A stretch of 64,000 nucleotides of DNA. Origin: Sinorhizobium medicae (GTDB lineage: Bacteria > Pseudomonadota > Alphaproteobacteria > Rhizobiales > Rhizobiaceae). This document shows positions 31,108-39,802 of this stretch, in pieces (the first letter of the stretch is position 1; every line of letters begins with the position of its first letter). The stretch is from positions 612,224 to 676,223 of the forward strand of contig NZ_VITA01000001.1 in NCBI RefSeq assembly GCF_007827695.1, read 5' to 3'. The notes below the pieces were generated by a model. It made no database searches. It saw nothing but the letters and a program-made list of their open reading frames with translations, and was not told the origin of the DNA. The translations under genes and the position numbers were made by a program.

Positions 31108-31476
31108 GTGGTCCTCCTGTCTGGGAAGCGACCCAAACCGCAAGGCGCCGCCGCTGTTCCGGCACTGCCCAAAAAGAGCGGGACGGGGAAATTTGATCCG
31201 TTTCGCCGGTTTCCTGCTGATTGCGATGCAGCAGTCCGCAGCTGGCCTGCATCAAAAGGTGCGTTTTGCGGCAAAATGAGATTAAAAGGTGCAAGAAAGC
31301 CGCGCGCCCGCTCTGTAGCTTCCCGATCAAGGGCGCGTAATGCATCCTCGGAATTTCGGGAGAGAGCCCGTCTTGATATTCTCGCGAAACTTCCAAGGAG
31401 CGCAAACCGTTCTATCCAGGAGCCCGGCGGCGCATCACACACGCAGACCGCCAGTTGCACGAGCCGGGAGTTGGAC
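31108..31476. promoter_or_regulatory. Divergent promoter region with repeated AAAAGGTGC
   Basis: 369 bases between the manganese catalase and the first AraC gene. AAAAGGTGC occurs at 31254-31262 and again at 31284-31292, 30 bases apart in direct orientation, a spacing suitable for AraC-type half-sites. No further gene is supported. Confidence 0.4.
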
Positions 31477-32382
31477 GTGAGCCTCAGAATGATCGCCGAA
31501 GAGAAGGTGGGTGTGTTTTTCGGGGAGCCGGAATCTCCTTGTCTGGTGGCGCGGCCGGTTCATGCGGCGAAATTTTCAGTGACCCGTCTGCAGTGCCGCC
31601 TGGACGGCAGGGCCAGCCGGTTGGTAAGGCTGCCGGCTGACGATGCCTATTTCCTCATGCTCTATCTTGATGATGCGCTTCATCGCGATGTTGCCGGCGA
31701 CGGCACAGAGTGCGAGGTGCGGCGATACCGCGAGGGTTCCGTCTGTCTCGTAGACCTGACGCATGGCGCGAGCATCCGGCTCGTGAGCGACCTCGATTCG
31801 CTGGCCTTCTATATGCCGCGAGACCTCTTTCGCGAAGTATCCAAAGTCGCGAATGCCCCCCGGGCAACCGGGCTCAGGTGCCGAAGGGGCGAGGACGATG
31901 ACGTCATGCGAAATCTGGGCACCGCCCTGCTTCCCTTCTTCGACGAACAGGGCCGCGGCCAAAATGCAGTCCTCCAGCATATTGCAATCGCAGTCTGTGC
32001 GCACCTGCTTCACTCCTATACCGATCCCGGCGAGGCTCGCGGCGGCGTTGCGGGCCTGTCTGTATGGCAGGAAAAGGCCGCCAAGGACTTCATGATCGAG
32101 CATTTTGCCGAAGACTTCTCGTTTGCGGCCGCGGCCGCCGCGGCCGGTCTGTCCAAGCGGGACTTCATCAATGGCTTCAGCGACGTTGCCGGCTTGACCC
32201 CGTCCCAGTGGCTGATGCGTCACAGGATCGTCCGGGCGAAACAATACCTGACCTCACGCGCCTTGACGTTGAGCGAGGTGGCGAAGCGCTGCGGCTTCAG
32301 CGACGTGGATCAATTCGACCGTGCCTTTCGCAGAGCCACGGGAACCTCTCCTTCCGATTGGCGCGGACGATGGCTCAACTAA
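31477..32382 (+). CDS. AraC-family regulator 1 of 3
   Basis: 301 residues. The GTG at 31477 is taken as the start because GGGAG lies six bases upstream; ATG 31489 is the alternative. A non-conserved N-terminal domain (about 1-180) is followed by two C-terminal HTHs (about 195-300), with the typical LSEVAKRCGFSDVDQFDRAFRRATGTSPSDWR end block. The second and third AraC genes follow on the same strand with the same size and layout. Ligand and targets are unknown. Confidence 0.87.
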   Translation: MSLRMIAEEKVGVFFGEPESPCLVARPVHAAKFSVTRLQCRLDGRASRLVRLPADDAYFLMLYLDDALHRDVAGDGTECEVRRYREGSVCLVDLTHGASIRLVSDLDSLAFYMPRDLFREVSKVANAPRATGLRCRRGEDDDVMRNLGTALLPFFDEQGRGQNAVLQHIAIAVCAHLLHSYTDPGEARGGVAGLSVWQEKAAKDFMIEHFAEDFSFAAAAAAAGLSKRDFINGFSDVAGLTPSQWLMRHRIVRAKQYLTSRALTLSEVAKRCGFSDVDQFDRAFRRATGTSPSDWRGRWLN

Positions 32383-32571
32383 ACTCCGGATGAGGGAAGT
32401 GCGAGCGGTCTGGCATTGCTCTGAGAGGGCGGGTTGGACGGCTGTCACATGAAGATGAGGTGGCGTATGGTAGTGGGCTCCTGCTCATTGTATCCAGTCA
32501 CAGATAGCTGCGAATCCGCAGCAAGATCAGGCCGCGTAGCGCGCCAAACCGGAAATCGGAGACCCACACCG

Positions 32572-33477
32572 ATGGCCCTTCATCAGGAATCGAATGCCGT
32601 GGATTCACAAGGCCCGATCATCAGATCGATCACTTCCGGCGATATTTCGGTGACCAGAGTCTGTTCCGACCGGTACGATCTGAAAGCCGCACCGGCGACA
32701 CCCTGTGCCGAAGCATTCAGTGTGATCGTTCAACTGCGTGACTTTGAAGCCCATCGACTGTGGAAGGCTGGCAAGCTCGTTTACGAAGGCGGGCACTCCA
32801 GGGCATCTCTGGCGATCACCGATCTGCGCGATCGCTGGCAGTGTCATCATCTTTCGCCATTCGACAATATTCGCTTTCAAATTCCATTTGCCCGAATGAG
32901 CGCCTTTGCGAAGCAGGCCGGGCGGAACGAATATCTGGGGCTTGCCTCTGTGCAGGGGCGCATCGATCCCGTGATGTACGGACTTGCCCAGGCGCTGTTG
33001 CCGTCGCTCGAAAGTCCCGAAACTGCCAGTTCCCTTTTTCTGGAGCAAATCAACCTTGCCGTGCTGGCGCATCTGAGCCAGACATATGGCGGGCTGCACT
33101 TTCCGATCGGCAAAAAGGGGACCCTTGCGCCCTGGCAGGAAAGACTTGCGACGGAATTTCTCGCGAACCACTTCAATAAACCGTTTTCGCTTGGAGAGTT
33201 GGCACGCCTTTGCGAGCTGTCGCGCAGCTATTTCAATAAGGCTTTCAAGGAGAGTTTCGGGCGCACGCCATCCAGGTGGCTGAGCGAATATCGGACCGGG
33301 CGCGTGAAGGAGCTTTTGCTTCAGGATGTGCCGATCGCGGAAGCCGCAATCGCCTGCGGTTTCGCGGATCAGAGCCATCTGACGCGGGTCTTCACTGGTC
33401 TGACGGGCGAGACGCCTGCGCGCTACAGACGGAAGAACCGGTGCGCGCGGCCAGCAATGGAGCAGCTCTCCGGCTGA
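32572..33477 (+). CDS. AraC-family regulator 2 of 3
   Basis: 301 residues with the start at 32572 behind GGAGA. The C-terminal DNA-binding domain has FSLGELARLCELSRSYFNKAF (first HTH, split here over about 20 residues) and the second HTH ending SHLTRVFTGLTGETPARYRR. The N-terminal domain differs from copy 1 apart from scattered positions, so the proteins probably sense different ligands. The gap to copy 1 is 189 bases and holds no other gene. Confidence 0.9.
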   Translation: MALHQESNAVDSQGPIIRSITSGDISVTRVCSDRYDLKAAPATPCAEAFSVIVQLRDFEAHRLWKAGKLVYEGGHSRASLAITDLRDRWQCHHLSPFDNIRFQIPFARMSAFAKQAGRNEYLGLASVQGRIDPVMYGLAQALLPSLESPETASSLFLEQINLAVLAHLSQTYGGLHFPIGKKGTLAPWQERLATEFLANHFNKPFSLGELARLCELSRSYFNKAFKESFGRTPSRWLSEYRTGRVKELLLQDVPIAEAAIACGFADQSHLTRVFTGLTGETPARYRRKNRCARPAMEQLSG

Positions 33478-33559
33478 AGGCCTGAGCGCAGATGGCTCAG
33501 ATCCTTCAAAACGCGTGTGTTTCATACAAGAATGCCGGCTTGGCAAAAGCGATGATGTG

Positions 33560-33603
33560 AGCGGGATGCAGGCGGAAAACCGGCCAGCTTTCCTCATCCC
33601 GCT
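33560..33603. repeat. Rhizobial intergenic palindrome, GAGCGGGATG family
   Basis: AGCGGGATG (33560-33568) and CATCCCGCT (33595-33603) enclose GGCGGAAAACCG...CTTTCCT, between AraC genes 2 and 3. It is the same family as 8214-8265. Confidence 0.75.
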
Positions 33604-33642
33604 CCAGCTGACAGGTGGCTCAATTTGCAGGACCAAGACGGC

Positions 33643-34551
33643 ATGACGAACGCTTCTTCAGACGTCGCCGGCCCGCGCCCCCGCGACAGCCTTGGCTGTT
33701 CCGTGGAAAAGCTGGACGAGGACCGCACGATCGACGGCGGCAACATGACGTTTCACCGCAAGCGTTCCGCGAGGGCACCTGCCGGCCGGGTCAGCACGCC
33801 GGCCACCGGTCGTGGCTATCTGATAGGTGTTTCGGCGTCGGGCGGCCATCGGCGACGAATAATCCGGGAGCATCATTCCACGGTCCACGATTTCGAAGAG
33901 AATTCGATCTATGTGAGAACCTTTTCGGACGATTATCGGGCAGACCTCAACGGTTCTTTCGACTTCATGCTCCTTGAGGTCAGCCATAGCGCGCTCGAGC
34001 GGATCACCGATGGGGCGGACATCAAAGGTGTCACGGAATTGAATTCCGTTGCGGGACACGCTGACCCGGTGCTCGGCGGCATGCTGGGCGCACTGTTTGC
34101 AACCGTCGACGGGCAGGCCGGCAGAAGCGCGCTCTTCGTCGATCAGCTCTCCGCCGCCATAGGCATCCATCTCGTGCGCCAGTACGGGAACGGTCGCGGT
34201 CGCGCGGCGGGTAAAGGGCGCAGGCTTTCCATGCGTTCTCAGTCGTTGCTCAAGGATCTCGCGCAGAGCAGACTGGCCGGAGACCTGACCGTCGAAGAGC
34301 TCGCCGGGATATGCCAGCTGTCGCAGGCCACCTTCCTGCGCGCCTTCCGCGAAACTCTGGGGAAGACGCCGCACCAGTGGCTGTCGCAACAGCGGATAGA
34401 GAAGGCCATCCATCTGCTGGAGTTCACGCAAGCGCCGCTCCGGGAAATCGCCACCCTTTGCGGCTTTTCGGATCAGAGCCATTTCACGCGTGCCTTCGTG
34501 CAGGCGATGGGCGCGACGCCGGGCGTGTGGAGAAGACACCGGCAGTCGTGA
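33643..34551 (+). CDS. AraC-family regulator 3 of 3
   Basis: 302 residues with a C-terminal double HTH (LTVEELAGICQLSQATFLRAF and SHFTRAFVQAMGATPGVWRR). It directly precedes the isochorismatase-like gene (120 bases) and so is the best candidate activator of the secreted-hydrolase operon. Start 33643 is used; a TTG at 33625 is possible. Confidence 0.88.
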   Translation: MTNASSDVAGPRPRDSLGCSVEKLDEDRTIDGGNMTFHRKRSARAPAGRVSTPATGRGYLIGVSASGGHRRRIIREHHSTVHDFEENSIYVRTFSDDYRADLNGSFDFMLLEVSHSALERITDGADIKGVTELNSVAGHADPVLGGMLGALFATVDGQAGRSALFVDQLSAAIGIHLVRQYGNGRGRAAGKGRRLSMRSQSLLKDLAQSRLAGDLTVEELAGICQLSQATFLRAFRETLGKTPHQWLSQQRIEKAIHLLEFTQAPLREIATLCGFSDQSHFTRAFVQAMGATPGVWRRHRQS

Positions 34552-34671
34552 AAGCGGGCGATGAAAATCTTCAAAAAGGTGTCTTCGGCTACAAGAACGG
34601 GACGGCCGCTCCTGCCATTGTCGCAGCCTTTCAAGCTGCAATTCGGCAGCCAACGGAAAGAGGCCGAAACC

Positions 34672-35328
34672 ATGACCCTGAACGCGACACCGACCCCCGG
34701 GAACCTCCTCGTTTCGCCCAATGACCACACGTTGATCATGATCGACTTTCAGTCGCAAATGGCCTTTGCGACGAAATCGATCGACGCGGTCCTGTTACGA
34801 AACAATGCGGCGCTCGTCGCAAACGCGGCGGCGGGTTTTGGCGTCTCGACTGTTCTGACGACGGTCGCGGAGAAGACTTTCTCCGGTCCGATGTTCTCCG
34901 AAATCACGGATGCGTTCCCCGGACAGGCGCTTCTGGACCGCACCTCCATGAACACCTGGGAAGACGCGGCAGTGATCGAGGAGGTCAACCGCATCGGCAG
35001 GAAGCGCCTGGTCTTCTGCGGCCTGTGGACTTCCGTATGCATCGTCGGCCCGACCCTTTCCGCGCTCGACCAGGGCTTTGAAGTCTATGTGATCGCAGAT
35101 GCTTGCGGCGACGTGTCGGACGAGGCGCATGAGCGCGCCATGGACCGCATGGTGCAGGCAGGCGTCAGGCCGATGACCTCCCTGCAATACATGCTCGAAC
35201 TGCAGCGCGATTGGGCGCGTACCGAGAGCTACGAGATGACCACCGGCATCGCCAGGAAGTTCGGCGGCGCCTACGGTCTCGGCATCATCTATGCCAAGTC
35301 GATGTTCGGCGCTTCTGAGGGGCACTGA
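34672..35328 (+). CDS. Isochorismatase-family cysteine hydrolase (YcaC-like)
   Basis: 218 residues. The Asp of the triad is in LIMIDFQ and the catalytic Cys in WTSVCIVGP, preceded by the ENTWED-like segment (MNTWED). Start 34672 follows GAAAGAGG; the reading frame is open further upstream but without a good site. This group contains YcaC-type hydrolases of unknown substrate. It opens a six-gene run on the plus strand with secreted hydrolases. Confidence 0.88.
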   Translation: MTLNATPTPGNLLVSPNDHTLIMIDFQSQMAFATKSIDAVLLRNNAALVANAAAGFGVSTVLTTVAEKTFSGPMFSEITDAFPGQALLDRTSMNTWEDAAVIEEVNRIGRKRLVFCGLWTSVCIVGPTLSALDQGFEVYVIADACGDVSDEAHERAMDRMVQAGVRPMTSLQYMLELQRDWARTESYEMTTGIARKFGGAYGLGIIYAKSMFGASEGH

Positions 35329-35341
35329 GCCGCGCTGGTCT

Positions 35342-35367
35342 GCTCCGGCCGCGCCTGCGGTCGGAGC
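35342..35367 (+). terminator. Hairpin after the isochorismatase-like gene
   Basis: GCTCCG and CGGAGC arms with an inner GC-rich stem, 13 bases after the stop. No T tract is present, so it may act as an attenuator. Confidence 0.35.
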
Positions 35368-35409
35368 GTCGATCCGACCTGAAATTATCGTGATGCAAAG
35401 GAAGCGACG

Positions 35410-35694
35410 ATGAAGATGTATCTCCTTTCGCTCGGAGCGGGGCTGCTCGTTGGCGTGATCTACAGCCTTCTCAACATTCGCTCTCCCGCACCGCCGGTGA
35501 TCGCGCTGGTCGGGCTCCTGGGAATCCTCGTCGGCGAGCAGGCGGTGCCGCTCGTCAAACGCCTGTTATCGGGCAATCCGGTAACAGTTTCCTGGGTCCA
35601 CAGTCGCTGCGCCCCGCATGTTTTCGGCAATTTGCCGACCGGGGCAGATGATGGCGGCATGCGTGATCGTCCAGCCAACACGGAGCTCAGCTGA
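35410..35694 (+). CDS. XapX-domain small membrane protein
   Basis: 94 residues. The first 55 match the XapX domain: two hydrophobic spans joined by a Pro-rich turn (LLVGVIYSLLNIRSPAPP and ALVGLLGILVGEQAVP). The C-terminal tail is hydrophilic. Function is unknown. Its stop overlaps the start of the amidohydrolase gene (TGATG), so the two are translationally coupled. Confidence 0.85.
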   Translation: MKMYLLSLGAGLLVGVIYSLLNIRSPAPPVIALVGLLGILVGEQAVPLVKRLLSGNPVTVSWVHSRCAPHVFGNLPTGADDGGMRDRPANTELS

Positions 35695-37679
35695 TGCCGA
35701 CGCGCCGCAGTTTTCTTGGTGCAGCGTCCTCCCTGGCGCTCCCGGGCCTGATTTCACCGGCGCGCGCCGCCAATTCTGTTTCGACCTCAGGAGACAAGCC
35801 GATGAGCGCCGATCTGATCCTGCACCGTGGTCTGGTGACCACGCTGGACGCCGCGAAACCGAACGCCACGGCCATCGCCGTCAAGGACGGCAGGTTCCTT
35901 GCCGTCGGGCTGGACCAAGAGGTCATGGCGCTTGCCGGGCCGGACACGAAGGTCGTCGACCTGAAGGGCAAGCGCGTCCTGCCTGGCCTCAATGACAACC
36001 ATACCCACGTTGTGCGCGGTGGGCTTAATTTCAATATGGAACTGCGCTGGGACGGCGTGCGCTCTCTCGCCGACGCCATGAACATGCTGAAGCGGCAAGT
36101 GGCGATCACGCCGCCTCCGCAATGGGTGCGCGTCGTCGGCGGCTTCACCGAACATCAGTTCATTGAAAAGCGGCTTCCGACGATCGACGAGATCAACGCG
36201 ATCGCCCCCGACACGCCGGTGTTCCTCCTGCACCTTTATGACCGGGCACTGCTCAACGGCGCGGCATTGCGCGCGGTTGGTTACGGCAAGGACACGCCGG
36301 ATCCGCCCGGAGGTGAGATCACCCGGGACGCCAGGGGCAATCCGACCGGGCTGCTCATCGCCAAGCCGAATGCGGGCATTCTCTATTCGACGCTTGCCAA
36401 GGGACCGAAGCTTCCATTGGAATATCAGGTCAATTCGACTCGGCACTTCATGCGCGAGCTCAATCGGCTCGGGATCACCAGCGTCATCGACGCGGGCGGC
36501 GGCTTCCAGAACTATCCAGACGACTACGCCGTCATTCAGAAGCTCGCCGACGAAGGGCAGATGACGGTGAGACTTGCCTACAACCTCTTCACCCAGAAGC
36601 CGAAGGAGGAGAAGGAAGACTTTCTCAAGTGGACGTCCTCCGTAAAATACAAGCAGGGCGATGACTTCTTCCGTCACAACGGCGCTGGCGAAATGCTCGT
36701 CTTCTCTGCGGCAGACTTCGAGGATTTCCGCGAACCGCGCCCGGAAATGGCGCCCGAAATGGAAGGTGAGCTTGAGGAAGTCGTGCGAATTCTAGCGGAG
36801 AACCGCTGGCCCTGGCGCCTGCACGCGACATACGACGAGACGATCAGCCGTGCGCTCGACGTCTTCGAGAAAGTCAACCAGGACATCCCGCTTGCCGGCA
36901 TCAACTGGTTCTTCGACCATGCCGAGACGATCTCGGACAGCTCAATCGACCGCATCGCGGCGCTGGGCGGCGGCATAGCGGTACAGCATCGCATGGCCTA
37001 TCAGGGCGAGTATTTCGTCGAACGCTATGGCCATGGTGCCGCCGAAGCTACGCCGCCGGTCGCGCGCATGCTGGATAAAGGCGTCAAGGTCTCCGCGGGC
37101 ACGGACGCCACGCGCGTCGCCTCCTACAATCCCTGGGTTTCGCTTTCCTGGCTGGTGACCGGTAAGACGGTCGGCGGTATGCAGCTCTATCCGCGCGCCA
37201 ACTGCCTCGACCGCGAAACGGCGCTGCGGATGTGGACCGAGAAAGTCCAATGGTTTTCCAACGAGGAGGGCCGGAAGGGCCGCATCGAAAAGGGGCAGCT
37301 CGCCGACCTTATCGTGCCGGCCAAAGACTATTTCACCTGTGCCGAGGACGAGATCTCGTTTCTGACTGCCGATCTGACGATGGTCGGGGGCAGGATCGTC
37401 TATGCGGCAAACGATTTCGCCAGCCTCGACGAGAACCCTCTGCCGCCGGCGATGCCCGACTGGTCGCCGGTAAGGAACTATGGCGGCTATGCGGCGTGGG
37501 GCGAACCGGAGGGCGCGGGAAGGCATTCGCTGAAGCGAACGGCAATCGCGTCCTGCGGCTGCGCCAGCAATTGCGGGGTCCATGGGCACGACCATGCCGG
37601 CGCCTGGACATCGAGACTGCCGGTTGCAGACCTGAAAGGGTTCTTCGGCGCGCTTGGCTGCTCTTGCTGGGCCGTGTGA
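35694..37679 (+). CDS. Tat-exported YtcJ-like amidohydrolase with Cys/His-rich tail
   Basis: 661 residues: a twin-arginine signal (TRRSFLGAAS, cleavage near SPARA-A), then an Amidohydro_3 barrel with the metal motif DNHTHV and GTDATRV near the end. The last 46 residues carry Cys621, Cys623, Cys627, His630, His632, His634, Cys656 and Cys658, which could bind an extra metal or copper. An internal ATG at 35802 lies 8 bases after AGGAG and would give a protein without the signal. It follows the XapX gene by overlap. The substrate is unknown (YtcJ relatives cleave amides or N-acyl groups). Confidence 0.88.
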   Translation: MPTRRSFLGAASSLALPGLISPARAANSVSTSGDKPMSADLILHRGLVTTLDAAKPNATAIAVKDGRFLAVGLDQEVMALAGPDTKVVDLKGKRVLPGLNDNHTHVVRGGLNFNMELRWDGVRSLADAMNMLKRQVAITPPPQWVRVVGGFTEHQFIEKRLPTIDEINAIAPDTPVFLLHLYDRALLNGAALRAVGYGKDTPDPPGGEITRDARGNPTGLLIAKPNAGILYSTLAKGPKLPLEYQVNSTRHFMRELNRLGITSVIDAGGGFQNYPDDYAVIQKLADEGQMTVRLAYNLFTQKPKEEKEDFLKWTSSVKYKQGDDFFRHNGAGEMLVFSAADFEDFREPRPEMAPEMEGELEEVVRILAENRWPWRLHATYDETISRALDVFEKVNQDIPLAGINWFFDHAETISDSSIDRIAALGGGIAVQHRMAYQGEYFVERYGHGAAEATPPVARMLDKGVKVSAGTDATRVASYNPWVSLSWLVTGKTVGGMQLYPRANCLDRETALRMWTEKVQWFSNEEGRKGRIEKGQLADLIVPAKDYFTCAEDEISFLTADLTMVGGRIVYAANDFASLDENPLPPAMPDWSPVRNYGGYAAWGEPEGAGRHSLKRTAIASCGCASNCGVHGHDHAGAWTSRLPVADLKGFFGALGCSCWAV

Positions 37680-37690
37680 GGGAACTTCAG

Positions 37691-38134
37691 ATGACGAACA
37701 TTTCATTGCGCGACGCCCGACCGGTGAGGTCGTCCGTGTCGGGGCTTCATTTTCTGGCGCTGCTCGCCCTCTGCTCCGCCTATATTCAGGGCCCTTTGAT
37801 CAAGATTTTCGATTTTAGCGGCGCGATCGCCGAAATGGACCATTTCGGCCTTTATCCCGCGCCATTCTTTGCCGTCGGCGTGATCGTGTTCGAGCTCTCT
37901 ATGTCGGCGCTCATCCTTACCGGCTTCTATCGGCGGGCGGCGGCGCTTGCGCTTGCGCTCTTCACCTTCGCGACGACCTTCATCGCATTCCGTTTCTGGG
38001 ATTTGCAACCGGGCTTGGAGCGGTCCATGGCGATGAACGGCTTTTTCGAGCATTTCGGTCTCGTCGGCGCCTTCGTCCTTGTCGCCCTGTATGAACCCCG
38101 CCGTCGTCCGGCGGCAAGAAGGAGCTTCCGATGA
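37691..38134 (+). CDS. DoxX-like membrane protein
   Basis: 147 residues with four hydrophobic spans. The layout resembles DoxX/DoxD-type quinone-linked proteins, seen with secreted oxidising enzymes in other clusters. The ATG at 37691 has AGGGA upstream. The end overlaps the MFS gene by 4 bases (ATGA). Confidence 0.78.
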   Translation: MTNISLRDARPVRSSVSGLHFLALLALCSAYIQGPLIKIFDFSGAIAEMDHFGLYPAPFFAVGVIVFELSMSALILTGFYRRAAALALALFTFATTFIAFRFWDLQPGLERSMAMNGFFEHFGLVGAFVLVALYEPRRRPAARRSFR

Positions 38135-39738
38135 AAGCGGCGGGTCTCGAGGGCACGGGCACATTCGCTCCGTTGCGGCAGCAGGTCTTTGCCGTCCTTT
38201 GGGTGGCAACGATCATAGGCAATACGGGCAGCTTCATCCGCGACGTCGCCAGTTCCTGGCTCGTGACCGAACTTTCGGCGACGCCCGCCGCGGTTTCGCT
38301 CGTACAGGCCGCGGCGACGCTTCCCGTTTTCCTGCTCGCCATCCCGGCCGGAGTGCTTTCGGATATCCTCGACCGGCGAAAGTTCCTGATCGCCGTTCAA
38401 TTGCTTCTCGCTTCCGCCAGTCTTTGCCTTCTCACGCTCTCCGCCATGGGGCTTCAGTCCGTCAGCTCGCTCGTTGCGCTTACTTTCATTGGGGGCATCG
38501 GAGCCGCTCTCGTCGCACCAACATGGCAGGCGATCGTGCCTGAACTCGTGCAGAGGCAGGACGTCAAAGGAGCGGTGGCGCTCAACTCGCTGGGCATCAA
38601 TATTTCGCGCGCGATCGGCCCGGCGCTCGGCGGTCTGCTGCTGGCCTGGTTCGGCGCTGCGGTCACCTACGGGGTGGATGTCATCACTTATGTCTTCGTC
38701 GTCGCTGCACTGCTCTGGTGGCGGCGCGGGACGCCTGAGGACGATGCGCTTGCCGAGCGCTTCTTCGGCGCGTTCAGGGCGGGTCTGCGCTATGCCCGGT
38801 CGAGCAGGGAACTGCACGTCGTCCTCATCCGCGCGGCCGTATTCTTTGCTTTTTCGAGCGCCATCTGGGCATTGCTGCCGCTCGTCGCGCGCCAGCTTCT
38901 CGGTGGAGACGCCAGCTTCTATGGCATGCTGCTTGGCGCCGTCGGCGCAGGCGCGGTCTGCGGCGCTCTGGTCATGCCGCGCCTGCGCGCCAGGCTGGAT
39001 GCCGATGGCCTGCTGCTCGCAGCCGCAATCGTCACCGCCGCTGTCATGGGCGTACTTTCGCTCGCTCCGCCGCAATGGGCGGCCGTCGCGGCCTTGCTGG
39101 CCTGCGGCGCTGCCTGGATCACGGCGCTGACGACGTTGAACAGCACAGCGCAGTCCATCCTCCCCAATTGGGTGCGGGGACGCTCGCTTGCCGTCTATCT
39201 GACCGTCTTCAACGGTGCGATGACCGGGGGAAGCCTTGCCTGGGGCGCGATCGCCGAAGCAGTTGGCGTCCCGTCGGCCCTCGGCATCGCCGCGATCGGC
39301 CTTCTCTGTGTCGGGCTCGGCTTTCATAGGGTAAAGCTCCCCAGAGGCGAGGCCGAGCTTGTGCCCTCCAATCACTGGCCGGAACCGCTGACGGCTCAGC
39401 CGGTTGAGAACGACCGCGGCCCCGTGCTCATCCTGATCGAATACATCGTCGACAGGAAGGACCGGCCCGCCTTTCTGAAAGCGCTTGCAAGCCTCTCGCA
39501 CGAGCGCCGCCGCGATGGGGCCTACGGCTGGGGCGTGACCGAGGATGCCGCCGATCCGAGCCGCGTCGTCGAATGGTTCACGGTGGAGTCCTGGGCCGAA
39601 CACATGCGGCAGCACAGGCGCGTGTCGAAGGCGGACGCCGATGTTCAGCAGGAAGTCCGCGCCTATCATCAGGGGTTGGAGCCTCCCGCCGTACAGCATC
39701 TTTTGGCAATCAACCGCCCGCATATCAAGGGCAAGTGA
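38131..39738 (+). CDS. MFS exporter fused to a C-terminal antibiotic-biosynthesis-monooxygenase-like domain
   Basis: 535 residues. About 1-405 form a 12-span MFS_3/EntS-like transporter (GGIGAALVAPTWQAIVPELV region). About 415-535 form a soluble dimeric alpha/beta-barrel-like domain (VLILIEYIVDRKDRPAFLKAL ... RVVEWFTVESWAEHMRQH) recalling ABM-type proteins. The two are joined in one frame without a stop. It overlaps the DoxX gene (ATGA). Substrate unknown; the domain may sense or modify the exported compound. Confidence 0.85.
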   Translation: MKAAGLEGTGTFAPLRQQVFAVLWVATIIGNTGSFIRDVASSWLVTELSATPAAVSLVQAAATLPVFLLAIPAGVLSDILDRRKFLIAVQLLLASASLCLLTLSAMGLQSVSSLVALTFIGGIGAALVAPTWQAIVPELVQRQDVKGAVALNSLGINISRAIGPALGGLLLAWFGAAVTYGVDVITYVFVVAALLWWRRGTPEDDALAERFFGAFRAGLRYARSSRELHVVLIRAAVFFAFSSAIWALLPLVARQLLGGDASFYGMLLGAVGAGAVCGALVMPRLRARLDADGLLLAAAIVTAAVMGVLSLAPPQWAAVAALLACGAAWITALTTLNSTAQSILPNWVRGRSLAVYLTVFNGAMTGGSLAWGAIAEAVGVPSALGIAAIGLLCVGLGFHRVKLPRGEAELVPSNHWPEPLTAQPVENDRGPVLILIEYIVDRKDRPAFLKALASLSHERRRDGAYGWGVTEDAADPSRVVEWFTVESWAEHMRQHRRVSKADADVQQEVRAYHQGLEPPAVQHLLAINRPHIKGK

Positions 39739-39802
39739 CGAGAGGGCGGAACGCCAGCGCCCCTGGACGTGCAAAACGCAGTGACGGCTGCAAGAGGCAA
39801 AC

